A DNA stretch of 64,000 bases from Hemileia vastatrix (taxonomy: Eukaryota > Basidiomycota > Pucciniomycetes > Pucciniales > Zaghouaniaceae): assembly GCA_030280995.1 (NCBI GenBank), contig JASXTE010000002.1, positions 30,144,683-30,208,682 on the forward strand, read 5' to 3'. The stretch's first letter is position 1. Each line of letters begins with the position of its first letter. The notes below the pieces were generated by a model. That model was not told the DNA's origin and searched no databases. It was given only the letters and a program-made list of their open reading frames with translations. Made by a program: the position numbers and the translations under genes. This document shows positions 1 through 12,295 of this stretch, piece after piece.

Positions 1-2
1 AT

Positions 3-110
3 GATTTGGAGAATGAAATTACTACAGTTTCCAAAAAGCTCAATGTTATGTATCTTCTCTATGGGGAAATGAATACTCTTTTTGGTTCACAATTTAATAG
101 TTACTTTTAA
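3..110 (+). CDS. Possible 3' end of a gene cut by the window edge
   Basis: From base 3 the plus strand is open for 35 codons to a TAA at 108-110. The peptide (DLENEITTVSKKLNV near its start) has the polar, heptad-like look of a coiled-coil C-terminus. I do not recognise it. The length could arise by chance in this AT-rich DNA, and nothing upstream is visible. Confidence 0.2.
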   Translation, partial: DLENEITTVSKKLNVMYLLYGEMNTLFGSQFNSYF

Positions 111-325
111 TCTTATCAAAAATAGTTATGTCATGAGATTATGATAACACCATTTTTCCTTACTGGACTCTAAAATATCACACTTTTGGAATTTCAGATG
201 GTAAAATAGTAGTGACATTTGTGAAAAAAACCTCATCACCAACATAATTTTATCACCTCACCACCAATTTGAATTTCTAAAAAAAGCTAAGTCAATAAAA
301 CTCTATATATCTTTGAAAAATTTGG
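111..325. other. AT-rich stretch, nothing recognised
   Basis: AT-rich sequence without a supported gene, RNA or repeat unit. It leads into the hairpin repeats that start near 326. Confidence 0.5.
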
Positions 326-470
326 CAATACCCTCCCCTGCATTTTATTGAAGTAAGGGGTGGGTATCACCAAATTTTTCTAAGTCATCAATTTTCCATG
401 TCAGATTTGAAAATTTTCCAATACCCTCCCCTGAAGTTTATTTAAGTAAGGGGTGGAAATCACCAAAATT
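326..470. repeat. Two tandem copies of a short hairpin repeat
   Basis: Two copies, about 90 bp apart, carry near-complementary arms ATACCCTCCCCT and AGGGGTGGGTAT (AGGGGTGGAAAT in the second), separated by about 16 bases (TTTATTGAAGTA and TTTATTTAAGTA). Both copies are followed by ATCACCAAA. The GC-rich arms stand out from the AT-rich surroundings. They could be the ends of tiny inverted-repeat elements or a mini-tandem repeat. No coding potential is seen. Confidence 0.6.
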
Positions 471-479
471 TAGAATAAT

Positions 480-1044
480 TCCATAATTTAATAAATAAAT
501 AGATAAGATAAGTCAAATTCACTAGTATTAAAGTAATGACAATTCCACAAGCCAAAATGAAGACCAAGTCTAGAAACTAAGTTTGGGACTTTCCACTGGT
601 ATAGGCAAGATGAACCCCATGAAAAAATTTAATGTTATCATGATTACCATTTATACAACACAAGGTTGTTGGCTCATTACTTTAGTTTAGTAAATTGAAA
701 TATCAGATTTCTTTATTGAAAATTTATGATAGAATAAAAAACAATCAATAACTTTACAAATCCCCAAACCTTTTTATCTACCTAAAGGTTTGTAAATTTA
801 TTAATTTTACCTTCTTTTTTTACCTTGTTGATTTGTTGGACTATATTTTGACTGGTCTGACAAGAGAAGCAAAAATGAGTGAAGGTTTAGACATATGAAG
901 ATGTTAAGAAAAAGAAAAAAACACACCTTGATTTAAGGAAATAATAACAAGTAAAGAGAAAGGTAGCTTGAGGAATCTGGAAGGATAAATGCATGATGTA
1001 AACATTATGTTCTGCATTATGAAATAAATAAACGTGAAATTTGG
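480..1044. other. Non-coding AT-rich stretch
   Basis: No supported gene. A 60-codon minus-strand frame at 904-1086 has no recognisable content and lies partly in the repeat that follows. Confidence 0.5.
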
Positions 1045-1715
1045 AAAAAAAGGCTCAACTTTAATGGTCAACATCTCAGAAACCACTGAACTAAATTATA
1101 ATTTGTTTTTGGGAAATAAAAGATAGGCTTCAGAAGTATCCTCAGCTAAAAGGACAGTTAAATCAAATAAACTTAACCCTAATTCTGACTCTTCTTTTCA
1201 AAATTTCACAAAAAATTGAAAAGTGATGATGAAAATTTTAAAAAAAGGGAAATAAAAGCCTAGATAATCATCAGATAAGAGTTTCAGAATGCTTATTCTC
1301 TAATTATCAAAGATGAAATTGTGAAATAAGATAAATTAAATTCAGAAAAAAAGGCCCAACTTCAAAGGTCGAAATCTCAGCAACCACTGCACCAAATTCA
1401 GACCTATTTGTGGAAAATGAAAGATAGGCTTAATAAATAACTTTATTCAAATTAAATGTGATTTAAATAAACCTAAACCTAATTTGGTATATTAAAAATG
1501 AAAGAAAAAATTCAAATTGTGAAAAAGAGACTCAACTTTAAAGGTAAATATCTCAGCAACCACTGAAAAAATTTTAAATCTGTCTGTGGAAAATAAAAGA
1601 TAGCCTTCAGGAGAGTAATCATTTAAAAGGACATTAGATTTAAATAAAACTAACCCTGATTCTAAGTCCGATTTTCAAAATTTTACAAAAACTTGAAAAG
1701 TGATAATAAAAATGA
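1045..1715. repeat. Three diverged tandem copies of a repeat of about 200 bp
   Basis: The block CTCAACTTTAA-GGT-AA-ATCTCAG(A/C)AACCACTG followed by GGAAA-(A/T)AAAAGATAG occurs near 1050, 1345 and 1525. Two of the copies continue into AAAAGGACA and TCAAAATTT-ACAAAAA. The copies differ by many substitutions and small indels, so the duplication is old. No conserved frame runs through them. The family is unknown. Confidence 0.6.
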
Positions 1716-2416
1716 CAACATGTGTAGTTGAATAAGTCCACTGTTATCCAGATATGAGTCCTAAATATATTTAAGTATGAAATTTTCATAGAAAGAATGA
1801 GATATTATATAGACATGAAAAAAAGGATATGAAACTTACCTTGATTGAAAGGTAGGAAAAATAGAGTGAGAAAGAGTGAAGTTGGAATTTGTGGGACATT
1901 GAATATGGAGAAAGTTAAATTCTTAAAAAATGTGCAGTGTGTGTGTTTCAATGACATGGAACCAAAAAAAAGAGAAATAGGAGAAAGGGGGAATAATGAC
2001 CAAAAAAAGGAGGAATGAAAAGTAGGATGATGGAGCTAAAAAAAGAAAGAAAAGATGGAGAGAAGGAAAAAGGTGAATTTTTCCTTTAAAATCAAAAAAT
2101 AAAAACTTACTAAAAAATTAATATACAAAAAAGGTAAAAAAATTAATTAGAAAATATATAAGTAAAAATGAAAAAATGAATTACTTACTTGGAGAGATAA
2201 GTTGAGAAAACAATTGACTTCAAATTAGTTGAGGGATGAAAGAGGAGAGGAGGAAATGGATATAAGTGATGAAAGAAAAAAAATAATGACTGAAAAATTA
2301 TGCAATTGCATAGAGTATGAATTTTCATGTTGAGATGCTGAAGGAAAACAAAGAGACTTGAAAAAAAGAGACTATAACAGAAAATTCAAAATCAAAGTCA
2401 ATATGCAAATAATAAT
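1716..2416. other. Purine-rich non-coding stretch
   Basis: Between about 1850 and 2300 the plus strand is strongly A/G-rich, with long runs of GAAAGG, GGAGAAAG and AAAGAAAG. I see no gene. Such polypurine strands occur in transposon leaders and introns, but nothing ties this one to an element. Confidence 0.45.
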
Positions 2417-2690
2417 CACCACATAAAATTTGGGGGGGGGGGTTTTGCTAGCAATACCCCTCATATAAAAATGTTAGGAAGTGGTTGGAAAGCTGTTGGG
2501 AATTCATTGTGAAACCAGATTTAAATCATTGGACAAAGATTTGGTAAAAAGTTAGACATAGGTTCAACCCAACTCAATCACATGTCTCTCAGAGCTTGGT
2601 GATTACTTTGATCTTCAGCTGAGCACAGATTGAGCAAAGCTTGAATATATCACTTAACATATATTAATATTCACTTTCCCATCTTGTGAA
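2417..2690 (+). repeat. Terminus-like sequence shared with the 6.2-kb TIR element
   Basis: From CACCAC at 2417 the sequence matches, with divergence, the left end of the element at 49090. Both run CACCAC, AAAT(T/C)TGGGGG, GCTAGCA, CCC(T/C)TC, then a shared downstream part (GAGCA-AGCTT, ATCACTTA-CATA, TTAATATTCA). The G run is expanded to ten here. An AT dinucleotide precedes both ends. This is probably one end of a DNA transposon of the same family as the 49-55 kb element. It lies 1 kb upstream of the SNF2 relic. I find no convincing right-hand partner; a weak candidate is AAATTTTATAAGGTGAT near 14011. Confidence 0.5.
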
Positions 2691-3408
2691 AAACAAAATT
2701 TGATATTCAGCCTAAGAATATCTACATATATTTTCTTGCCAAGTTGCTAACAGAAGGTTAAAATGTAGTATCTCAATTATTACATTAGACTACATAGATA
2801 TTTTATAAAACATACAATTCAAATCATGTTTAATATTATTAAGATCACCATAAGTGTCTGTCCAAAGACTCACAAAAAGTATGTTAGTATCAAGACATCA
2901 TTCAAGTTAGTAGTTTCAATTTGGATTTTGAACTGTCACTAAAGAATTTCACTATTAGACAGAAACATAAATAAGTGTGATAAGAGTGAAATTATTTTAT
3001 TTTCTGATTATAATGTAACAATAAAGCACATTTTTATTAAGAAATTTTTTCTTCTTTCACAAACCCAAATTTACTCTATAGGCTCAAGATTTATTTTTAA
3101 GCCATATTATTCATTTCAGTTATCATTGATTTACTTCGAATATTTTTTAAAAAAGATAATAAAAATACATGTGAAAGAATTATGAGCTTAGCCTAGCAGA
3201 TGCTAAAAAGTTATTTTGTTGTTTTATTCAAAACTGATTATTCATTTTTTGCTTCAATTCATCTTTTAACAATGACTATCTTCAGATACCATTCTTACTT
3301 AAGATGTCAAGTCTCAGATGTGTTGGAAAGTTCTCAATAATGATAAAGCAAATTTATATGAATGTAATTTCATGATTTCAAAACTCACCAACCCCCACAA
3401 TTTTACAG
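2691..3408. other. AT-rich stretch, no gene recognised
   Basis: Sequence between the terminus-like repeat and the first recognisable SNF2 coding sequence. It may include a promoter or 5' exons of the SNF2 relic, but no exon could be supported. Confidence 0.4.
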
Positions 3409-5755
3409 CGAGGCCATTTGAATGTTCTTACTTTTAGACTATTTGAAGAAAGAGAACCAACCCTTTTCAGTAATCTTTCTCAAGTGCAGAGTCAGCACAT
3501 TAGACCACTATTGGGTAAAATTGGGTCTGGATCTCACCATATAAGCCAAAGAAGTTCTTTGAATACTATGAAGCCATTCTATTTTCATGCTTACTTGGTT
3601 CCAGTTTTTGGTAATCAGTATCAGCTTTGGGGATGCCTTTTTTATTCTAGTACACTAATCAGTATTTCTAAAGAAGCATTTTCTTCGGCTCAAATTGATT
3701 TATGTCTGATCCCAAACTATGACTCCACTATCTTTTTTAATATCCCACATGTAATTTTTAAAGGCTCTTTCCAAATATCTCAGAGTACTTAAGATTGGAA
3801 AGCTGATCAACTTATCCAAGGAATCAAAACAGTTCTCAAAACACATCAACTTCAAGAAATAAATTTTTTGATTGACAATGAAAAAATGTCAAAGGAAAAT
3901 TTAGATAACATGTGGAGGCACCAGGACAAAAATTGGCTTAGAGCTGGATTTGATGACTAGAAAGATCAGTTTCCTAGAAATCAATTAACCCCTGAAGGAA
4001 ACGGGTCAATACTCGCTGATGATATGGGTTTGGGAAAGACTCTGTCAACTCTTTCTCTTATTAGTGCAACCCAAAGTGAATAAAGACAACTCCAGGTCTC
4101 GGAAAATCAAGAAGGTATTAATTGGATTTCAGCCACACTGATTATATGCCCACTGGAAACACTATCAAATTGTATCAATAAAATAAGTGTGCACTTTGAA
4201 GATAATGTACTTCCTTTCAAGGTTCTTTATGGGAAGGATTTTAAAAATATTAATTTCAACAAGCTACAAGACACTGCTATTGTTTTAACGACCTATGAAA
4301 CAGCTAGCCCAACAAAATCAAAAAATCAAATCCAAAAAAAGATATTGGTGACTCAAAAGCTCATTTGGTATAGAGTTGTTGTAGATGAAGCTCAGTTAGT
4401 ACCCGTTTTTATATCTAAAACTTATAACTTAATTTATATAATCAATTTTTAAAAATATTCTTTTAGTTACATTAAAAATACTTACTTGCAGAGGGCTCAA
4501 GCAATATTTGACTTGGAATCCCAATACTGACTATGCTTGACTGGAACTCCACTTCATAACAGGCCCACTGACCTTCAAAGTCTCATATTTTTTCTTAGAA
4601 TCAAAAAGTTGAAAGAAGACTGGTTATGGAAAAATTTCTTTTTTCCAGATTTTAAAAAAGAAAAGGCTAATTCTATTAAATCAATCAATCACTTAATGAA
4701 AGTCATAAGCCTATATAGTACAAAGGATGCAATTTTGTCTCTTTTAAAAAAGATTCAAAGGGGGATATTGGTTCAATTAGCAGATCCTTGGAGGTCTAAA
4801 CTTGATGTGCTTCAAGAAGGATTCACTGAGCAATATGGGCTCTCTAGAAGCACTAACCTCCCTTGGGACTCATCCAAGTTTCTTAGAGAGCTGATGATTT
4901 TAAGAAAACTCTGCAACCATCCAATCTACAAAAATCTGGATGAAACTCCAACTTTTGATTTCACCTGGAAGAATTCCGCAAAGATTTTTCATCTTATAGG
5001 CCACTTGAAAAACTTTTAGTCTGGTGAAAGGGGTGTAAATTTTCCAAAAGCTGTTATATTCTCCAACTTTGCAGACTTTTTGCAGATGTAAGTGATTCTA
5101 TAAAGAATTGTTTTACAAAATTGTGTTGGCTTATTAAAAAAATTTTCTAATATTTCAAAATAGAATAAAAATGGCTCTAGATGACCACAATATTAGGTAT
5201 ACCCAGTTTATGGGTGAACTCAGCAGGAAAAGCCGAGACTAAATTTGCATGAATTCAATTTTAATAAAAATTGCCAAGTTTTGGTTGGAACAATTCAGGC
5301 TGCAGGAGTGGGTATATATCTCAGGTATGTTAAAAATGTATATATAATGGTGAGCTCAATGTCTTATATTTCATATATAGAACAAAAATATTAAATTTTT
5401 TATATTTTCAATCTTGAAATAGGAGCCAAATTGGAATCCAGCAGTTGAGCATCAGGCTGTTGATCAGCTGCATAGAATGGGGCAGCAAAATGAAGTAAAT
5501 GTTTTGAATTATTTTTTACATGGAAGTATATAATTCATCATGTATAATATTCAAAGGAAATAAATGGAGCCAAAAGTGTAAGCCAAATTTCAATTCTATA
5601 AATTTTAATGATAATAGCAATTTTTAAAATTATGTTTTTTTTTCAAGGCTAAATGTCCCAAAAAGTGGAAATGAGGAGTATGAGTGTGAAAACCTATTAT
5701 TAAGGGAGTTTGTCAATCACTCACATTAGAGGAAGCAAGAATTTCAAGGAGAGCA
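3409..5755 (+). pseudogene. SNF2-family (Rad5/HLTF-like) helicase-like ATPase, broken
   Basis: The helicase motifs of an SNF2 ATPase appear in order. Motif I is SILADDMGLGKTLS (about 4005-4046). Motif II reads VVVDEAQ (about 4374) instead of the usual DEAH. Motif III is LTGTPLHNR (about 4536). A motif IV region FSNFADF (about 5060), motif V GTIQAAGVGIYL (about 5288) and motif VI HRMGQQNEV (about 5470) follow. SNF2 enzymes use ATP to remodel nucleosomes or act in DNA repair. Introns are supported at 5088-5163 and 5325-5422, where removal restores the helicase order. In-frame stops (for example TAG at 3958-3960, and a TAA just after the motif I exon) show the gene is dead. A possible last exon lies at about 5648-5755. 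The wide gap between motifs III and IV is typical of the Rad5/SHPRH/HLTF group. The N-terminal part (3409-3790) is not recognised. Confidence 0.75.
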
Positions 5756-7539
5756 GGTAAATTTATGGTATTTTGAGGATTTAAAAGTCTGAGTTGTTAA
5801 GGATTTAGAGATGCAAGATATAAGGGAGAATAACAGTCATTTTGCAAACCCCAGGGGACATGAGAAGGATTAAGGTTAGGTGATAATGTTGAAACCAAAA
5901 TGATTCTTTTGTACAAGGACAATTCCTTTAGCACACTTTCAGAGTAGGTTTAAGTATCTTGAAAATCAAAGTGTTGTTGGTCAAGAAATTGTGCAACTTT
6001 AGAAAAATCTTCAGACCTCCATTGCATTTAGATACCTCTTAACAATCCATCATTATCAATTTTGGTGTCTGAAAAACATTTGATGTTTTTGAAAAGGTTG
6101 TGATAAGTTTCACAATGTGGAAGTTGTTTGAGAAGTTTAGTTTGGTTAACTGAACTCTAAGAATCATTGTTATTTGAAATAAACGTCATGAATAAAAATG
6201 GTTAAAAAAAAGGGGATTTTCATACTTTTTTTTATTCTATATTTATGCTTTCTCACTTTAATTTTTCTTGAGAGATATCAGAATCCTTCCCAAGTCTTAA
6301 TTTATCAGCATGACATCAAACCCAATGGTGAAGAACTCCCATTTGATTTGAGAAGCTAATTTGAGCTGAGTCAATCAGATATGCAATCAAATAATTAGCT
6401 TTTAAGGCATTTTAACAGTGTTTAATGAGAATATTTGCCAAGACATGATTCCATTTGTCAACCAGTCAAGGCTCCAAGCAAAAGTTGACCCAGGGAAAAC
6501 GCACATGCAAAAGTGGTCAATAAAAGATTTTTGGGAAATTGGTGGAAAATTTTCTGAAACAGCTGATTTTGATTCTGGATGAGGTAGTTCAAAGGCAATG
6601 CTACAAGAATTCATGTCAGATTATGAAAATATGTCTAATTGCTCTTCAGTAGGGTTTTGATTCCATCTATTTGATTCTGGTGACACATCCAAAAGTGAAC
6701 AACAAAAATTGTGTATAGATCTACAAAAGTGAGAATTGAATGTAGGCAAGGTCTAATTAAAAATTCTATTAAGTGTTTGTGTGTTTGTGGGCAGGTTTCC
6801 ATGAGGAAAGTAAGAGCTGCTAGGGTTCATAAACAATTAGATTAAGAAAGTGTTTAATAAAATTAAAAAAATTGGAAGGATAAATTTTGGAGCTCCAAAA
6901 CTTTATGATGAAAGTTGATTTAAGGAGAAATATCACAGAAATTAAGAATAAGAAATATATCAACTTTATGGCATTATAATATGCAATTTAAACTCAAAAG
7001 GAATGGCACAAAAGGAATAGAAAGATTATGTAATAAAAGTGGACTCATTTGAGAAAAGGATTTTTTTTTCTTTTCAAAAAATGTTTCCACAAAAATAATT
7101 TGATAAATGTGATGCTATGTTCATTTTTTGATTACCAAAAATTATTTTTGCTCCAATATGATAGTAATACATATTCCATTAAGTAATTCTGTTCAACCTG
7201 AATAAATAGACTAGAGTGTCACTTCATCACATTTATGTATGAAAATTTATACACGGTTTCAGCTTTTATGTAATGATTTAAGGTGTACAATTTTGTAGCA
7301 TCTATTATTTGAGTATTTTTGATTATTTCTATATGAAAAATTCTACCTGGTACAGACCAATTTTCAAAGTGAAGGAAATATGTTTGTAATTGTTTTTTAC
7401 AAAATATTAACCTTATTTTTGGGTTCAACTTTGATTTTTGTGGTGATTTTTTAAATAATTAAGTTAAAAATATGGATTAATTTTCTTAAAGTCCATAGAT
7501 TAGAATTTTTACTAAAATCAAATAATTATACAGTGTGGT
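5756..7539. other. No gene recognised
   Basis: AT-rich DNA. Short frames on both strands (for example minus 6402-6614 and 7219-7428) show no family resemblance. No RNA gene or clear repeat was seen. Confidence 0.5.
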
Positions 7540-8203
7540 GATCAAAACCTGGGTAGGCCTTTGGAGTGCATATTTGTAGGTATTTGGAATGTAGGGTATA
7601 GTTGGGGTTATGGTGTTTTTATTAGTGTTTTCTTGTTTCTACATGTAGTTACTGTTGTCTTGTTGTTTTAGAGGGGGATTTTGGGCATTTAAAGGCCTGA
7701 AAGCAGCTGTCCCTACCTCAGGCGGCCAACCCACCTCTAAGCAGCCGTCCCTACATTGGGCGTCCCGCCTGCCTGTGTGCATGGAAGCCTTTAGAGGAAT
7801 TTTTTATGCATGTAGAAAGGTGGTGGAGCTTTCTTTTTGGCAGGGATTAGGCCAGGGTGGTCTGTGCACTGGATGTATGATGGGTGTGTGGGAAGATTTT
7901 TAGGGAAGGATCTTATCTCTTTACTCATCACCTCTCTGTTCCTCACTGTCTCATTGGCTGGTTTTTTGCTGGAAAATATTACTGTTCATTTCAACTCTTT
8001 CTGGCAGTCTGTCTGGTACTATTATCTTTACTTTTAAAGAGGTCAAGAGTGTTTAATTAAAGGGTCTAGCAAACGGATCTCCAATTTTCTGCAACAGGTA
8101 AATCTCACTTGTTTTTCTTAAGGGACAGGGGTTATTCTTTCTGGTTTTTCTCCAACTCCCTTTCTCAAGGCCTATAGCTAGTACTATAGGATTGTCTACA
8201 ACG
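7540..8203 (+). repeat. Dispersed repeat R1, copy 1
   Basis: This stretch matches the reverse complement of 44265-45010. Shared blocks in order: TTTTGGG(C/T)ATTT, AGGCCTG/CAGGCC, GGTCTGTG, CAGTCTGTCTGG, CAGGTAAATCTCACTT, TTTCTCCAACTCCCTT and a highly similar 3' end (AAGGCCTATAGCTAGTAC then TATAGGATTGTCTACAAC). Homology stops abruptly after GTCTACAAC in both copies, which marks an element end. It is richer in G and T than its surroundings. The conserved CAG|GTAAAT looks like a splice donor, so R1 may be a transcribed leader or a non-autonomous element. Small open frames (7655-7903, 7837-8037) are not conserved between the copies. Confidence 0.6.
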
Positions 8204-8624
8204 TTAGTTAGATATAGCTCAAAAGGCATTTGATGGAAAAATAATTGAGATGTTTGTATGCACACTAGAATTTTATCTATGATAGAAAATATTCTGATAA
8301 ACATGCATGCATTGCTGTACAAATGCAGAGAGTATATAGAATTCAAATAAAGTAGACTGCCAGATTTTAATTAATATATAATTTATCTGATTAAAAAGTA
8401 AAAATTTTAAGTTAAATAATTTCAACACACATTCCATCATTATCTTTTGATAAAAAAATGTAGCTTATATTAGCTAGTGCCTTGCAAAAAAGGAATACCT
8501 TCAATTGGTAACTTCCAACAGCTAACTTATTCCTACATATATCACAATTACAATGTCTCCATTTTTCCATGTATGTTGATGTCAAGAGCTTGGATTTGTC
8601 AATAGAAAGTATCAAACTTCTTTT
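8204..8624. other. Interval between R1 and the transposase relic
   Basis: No supported gene. A minus-strand frame (8412-8678) contains CNCDICRN, but it is antisense to the transposase relic and has no second zinc-ligand pair. Confidence 0.4.
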
Positions 8625-11600
8625 GTGTTCTTTGAAGTTGGTATGGCTTTCAAAAGCTCTAATTCTTATGCAAAACATCTAGAGGAAAGAAATAGGAAGT
8701 CCCAGATGGTTATTTCTTCCAACAATCCACTTAAAATTGGAAGTTACAGCTCCACAGAAACAGTAAGCTGTATATCTATAGTTCAAAGTGAGAATAAAAG
8801 TCTTTATGATGTTTTGATGATTTATTAAATAGGGCCAGAAGTATCTTCCACTGTCTCTAGAAACTCAAATCTTAAGGAACAGTATAGCCAAATAATTATG
8901 TGGCAGACAGCAAAGCTTTCTCTGATTCATCATTTGAGCAAAGAAGGTTGTACTCAATTTTTGGATGAAGAAATTATGAAGCTCAAACTTCTAGGTGATG
9001 TTGGAAAACTGGATTCTGATAGCATTTTCCGCCTGATCCCATGCTCAATAGATACGGTTTTTAGTCGATTTAAGCTCAATCAATCATTTTTCACTAAAAC
9101 ATGCAGTCTTAAATGCTTTTCTCCTTATATGTATAGCTCTGAATCTCAACCATCTATACTATGTTGCAATCAACCGTTTTTTTCATCATCAAAGGGCTAT
9201 TTAAAAATGTTTGGAGCAGGAAAATTTGTGGTTAAATGTGATGAAAGGCTGTGTTTTATGGAGGAACATCAAGAACATGTAAAATACTATTCTCTTGAAA
9301 CATTTCATCACCATTTTTTTATTGACTGGCTTAAGGAAAAAATCAAACTTTTCAAATTTGAGCTTCTTATTGAGAAGAAAAACCCTGTGGCAGACAATGT
9401 AGAGTGTTATTTGATGAAGGATGTTTGTGATGGTTAAATTTGGAAAAACTTTCCCATTACTACTCCAGCTCTTGGTGGAAATGATGATGAATAAACAATA
9501 ACTTCAGGCCACTTAATATTTAATTTATATGTCAACTGGTTTAAGCCTGGTGGTAAAAGGATTGGAGGTCATCAGAAGTCTGTAAGAAATATTATGATGA
9601 TGTGTATGAACCTACCTCAAGAAGATAGATAAAAAAATGGAAAATCTTTTTTTGTATGTTATTATACCTGGAAAAACAGAACCCACCAGAGAACAGCTTA
9701 GTCACCTTCTAAAACACCTGTTTAATGATCTAAAAGCTCTATGGGATGGCATATTGATTGAAAAGATGCATCTTTATCCACAAGGCTAGAAATTAAGAGT
9801 TGCATTGTTCTCTTTGATAGGTGACATTCCTGCAATAAAAATTTTGGCTGGCTTTTCGAGTCACTCTGAGAGAATGTTCTTCTCTTTCTGTAATATCTCT
9901 AAAGATGAATATAGTGAAAAGAATGTGGGAAATTTTTCATTACGGAATCATGAGGATCATATGTTCTGGGCAACAAAGTGGAAAAATTTTAAGTCACATT
10001 GGGAGCGGGTATAAATCTTTCAGAATCATGGGGTAAAATGGAGTGAGCTGAATAACCTTGAATATTGGCATGCAACTGAATATTTCTCAATTGATGTTAT
10101 GCATTCACATATTCTTGGAAACCTAAAAGATCACAGTCTAAGCTATTTTCAAATATAAAACGCAGAAAAAGATCTAGAAAGAAAGCTGAAAAAGGATAAG
10201 AATTGGCATGTAAGAGAAGATGACAATTTATTTTCTGATACTTCACTGCATAAACATTCTAAAAAATGTAGAAGTAGCTTAAGCACCATGAATAATGATG
10301 ATGATACAGGACACACAAGACAGCACAAGCGGCAAAGACTTATGAGTTCAAAACAGTCATCAAGTCATAATGGACTAGATAGTGAAGGATTGGGAACAAA
10401 CCAATCAAGAAGCCAGACTAGGTAATTCAGCTCCAAATTTATTCCTCCATATAGCAATTTGGCCTCATTAAAGTCTTGCAGCAGTGTCAGTAGGAATTCA
10501 TTGTATAACTTAAGGCAACGGAGCATTAGCATATCACAGAGTGAAGGATCTCAATCATTAAATGAGACAACTAGAGATGATGAAAAAAAAGAAAGTTAAG
10601 GAGAAATAGAATAAAAGTAGTAGTAATCCACAAATCACAGCAGCAGAGCTACAGGTTGTATGGAAGATAATTGATCTAGTAAGAAGACCTTCCTGGATAA
10701 CAAGAGTTCCAAAATCAGTATGATCTAAAAAGGCTGGATCCCTCAAGGCAGCAGAATGGCACATGCTGTATACTCTCTACTTCCCTTTGGTTTGAAAAAT
10801 TTAAAGAATCTGAATCTTCAGCTTCCTCAGCTGAAAAACCAAGAGAAAATTATCTTCTTAAGTCACTTGTAACATTATGCTCAATCACCAATTTTTTGAC
10901 ATTAAAAAATATACAGACTGATGAGCTTAAAGATCTAGATCAATTTTTGTTAGAGTATCCTGGGTGCCTGGAAGAGGGTTGGAAGAATATTAACGCAAAA
11001 CTAAATCTGCATATCACTCAACATTATCCTGAAATGATAAAGAGTCTTGGTCCACCATCAGGTACAGCTACTTGGTCTGGAGAATGGTTGAATCATATAT
11101 TATCTGAAATTCCAAACAATCACCATCCACATATGTAATGTGTGTAAGCAAAGATTTAAAAAATCAAATGTGCTAATCTATTAATATTGACCACAGGAGA
11201 GATACTGCTAACAATGCTCAAACATTGATATTGGAAGTCTAGGGTATCAGATCTTGGTGAAGCTGAAGATAATGATCAATGTGAAACTAAAAAAAGCCAT
11301 ATTGATCTTGATAAATAAAACAAATGGATCTATCTAAGTATGGCATTATTTACTAAATGGGTAAGGGCACAAATGGGAAAAGAAACTTCAAGAAGGGCTT
11401 TGACACCATCAGAGGAAATTGGGGATCAGGTAGTTGAAAATGTAGCAAGAATATTGATACATGGAAAGAGGTTTACTAGTTACCATCAACACATTGATAA
11501 TTTGACAATTGAATTCTACTACAAAAAAAATAGCCAGTTTAAGAAATTGATGATCTTTTCAGGTCAAAGGAAGAGAATGATCAAATCTATTTAATAGTGA

Positions 11601-11881
11601 ATCCTTTCAAGGAGCTTCTTCTAGAAGAGTCATCAAAGGATCCCTATGAGATTTTCCAACAAGTGCATTGTTGGTTAGTAAGAGTAGCCAAAGCAATTCA
11701 AATTGTGATTAATAAAGATGCAATAATTAGACATGCAGCTACTGTCATGCACAAAAAAGGAATGTTTGGAATCAAAGACAAGGTTGTCACTGCCATTGGA
11801 CTGCAGACAGTAGTGAGTGAAAAAATTAATCAAATTTATTTTCTGTTGACTAACATCTTTGTTTTAATTTTGGATTGGTGA
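8625..11881 (+). pseudogene. Plavaka-like (CACTA group) transposase, broken
   Basis: Many short open pieces in order match the conserved blocks I recall for Plavaka/Tnp2-like transposases of basidiomycetes. These are an N-terminal block (8898-9437), VIIPGKTEPTREQLSHLL (about 9655-9710), the GDIPAIKILAGFSSHS block with a likely catalytic Asp (about 9820), a Ser-rich insert (10230-10560), PSWITRVPKS with AEWHMLYTLYFPL (about 10688-10790), LNLHITQHYPEMIKSLGPPS (about 11010-11065), ALTPSEEIGDQ (11400) and a C-terminal tail with LVRVAKA and TVTAIG-like sequence. Transposases of this group cut at terminal inverted repeats and make 2-3 bp target duplications. Stops (for example TAG at 9787-9789) and frameshifts prove decay. 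Neighbours are the SNF2 relic upstream and the accessory ORF downstream, all on the plus strand. The assignment rests on memory of the family. Confidence 0.7.
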
Positions 11882-12295
11882 TCTTTGTGAATGGTAAAAT
11901 AATAATTTCAATGCTTGATTAAAAAATGCAATGCATCCAACTTACCTCATCTTAAATCAGTGAACAATAAAATTTGTTTCTTTTATTGCAAGAGAACCCA
12001 TGCTTTCAATGAGTCATTTTTATCTTGAATGTAAGAATGAAAGAAAGAAAATCATGATAATGAGAAATAAAAAAATTTTACTTAATGAATGATCTTCTTT
12101 CTCATTCATCTACTATAAATAGTTTGACCTTCCCATTTTAGCCGTTAGCTATATATTATTCACTTTATTTTTCCTCAAGAGAACATACTCCTTAACAAGT
12201 CTATAAACATAGTATCTTTTTTTACTTTAACTTTGATAGGTACAAATTTTAACAACTGATTATTTTTATTTTATTTTATTTTATTACAGTTCATT
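11882..12295. other. Spacer before the accessory ORF
   Basis: AT-rich spacer between two plus-strand relics. It ends in a T-rich tract and ACAG just before the candidate ATG at 12296, so it could hold a promoter or a 5' UTR intron. Confidence 0.4.

Noticed and set aside
7655..8037. Genes in R1 copy 1
   Set aside because: The frames are not preserved in the second R1 copy.
8412..8678. Zinc-finger protein on the minus strand (CNCDICRN)
   Set aside because: Only one Cys pair cluster, antisense to the transposase relic, no homologous architecture.
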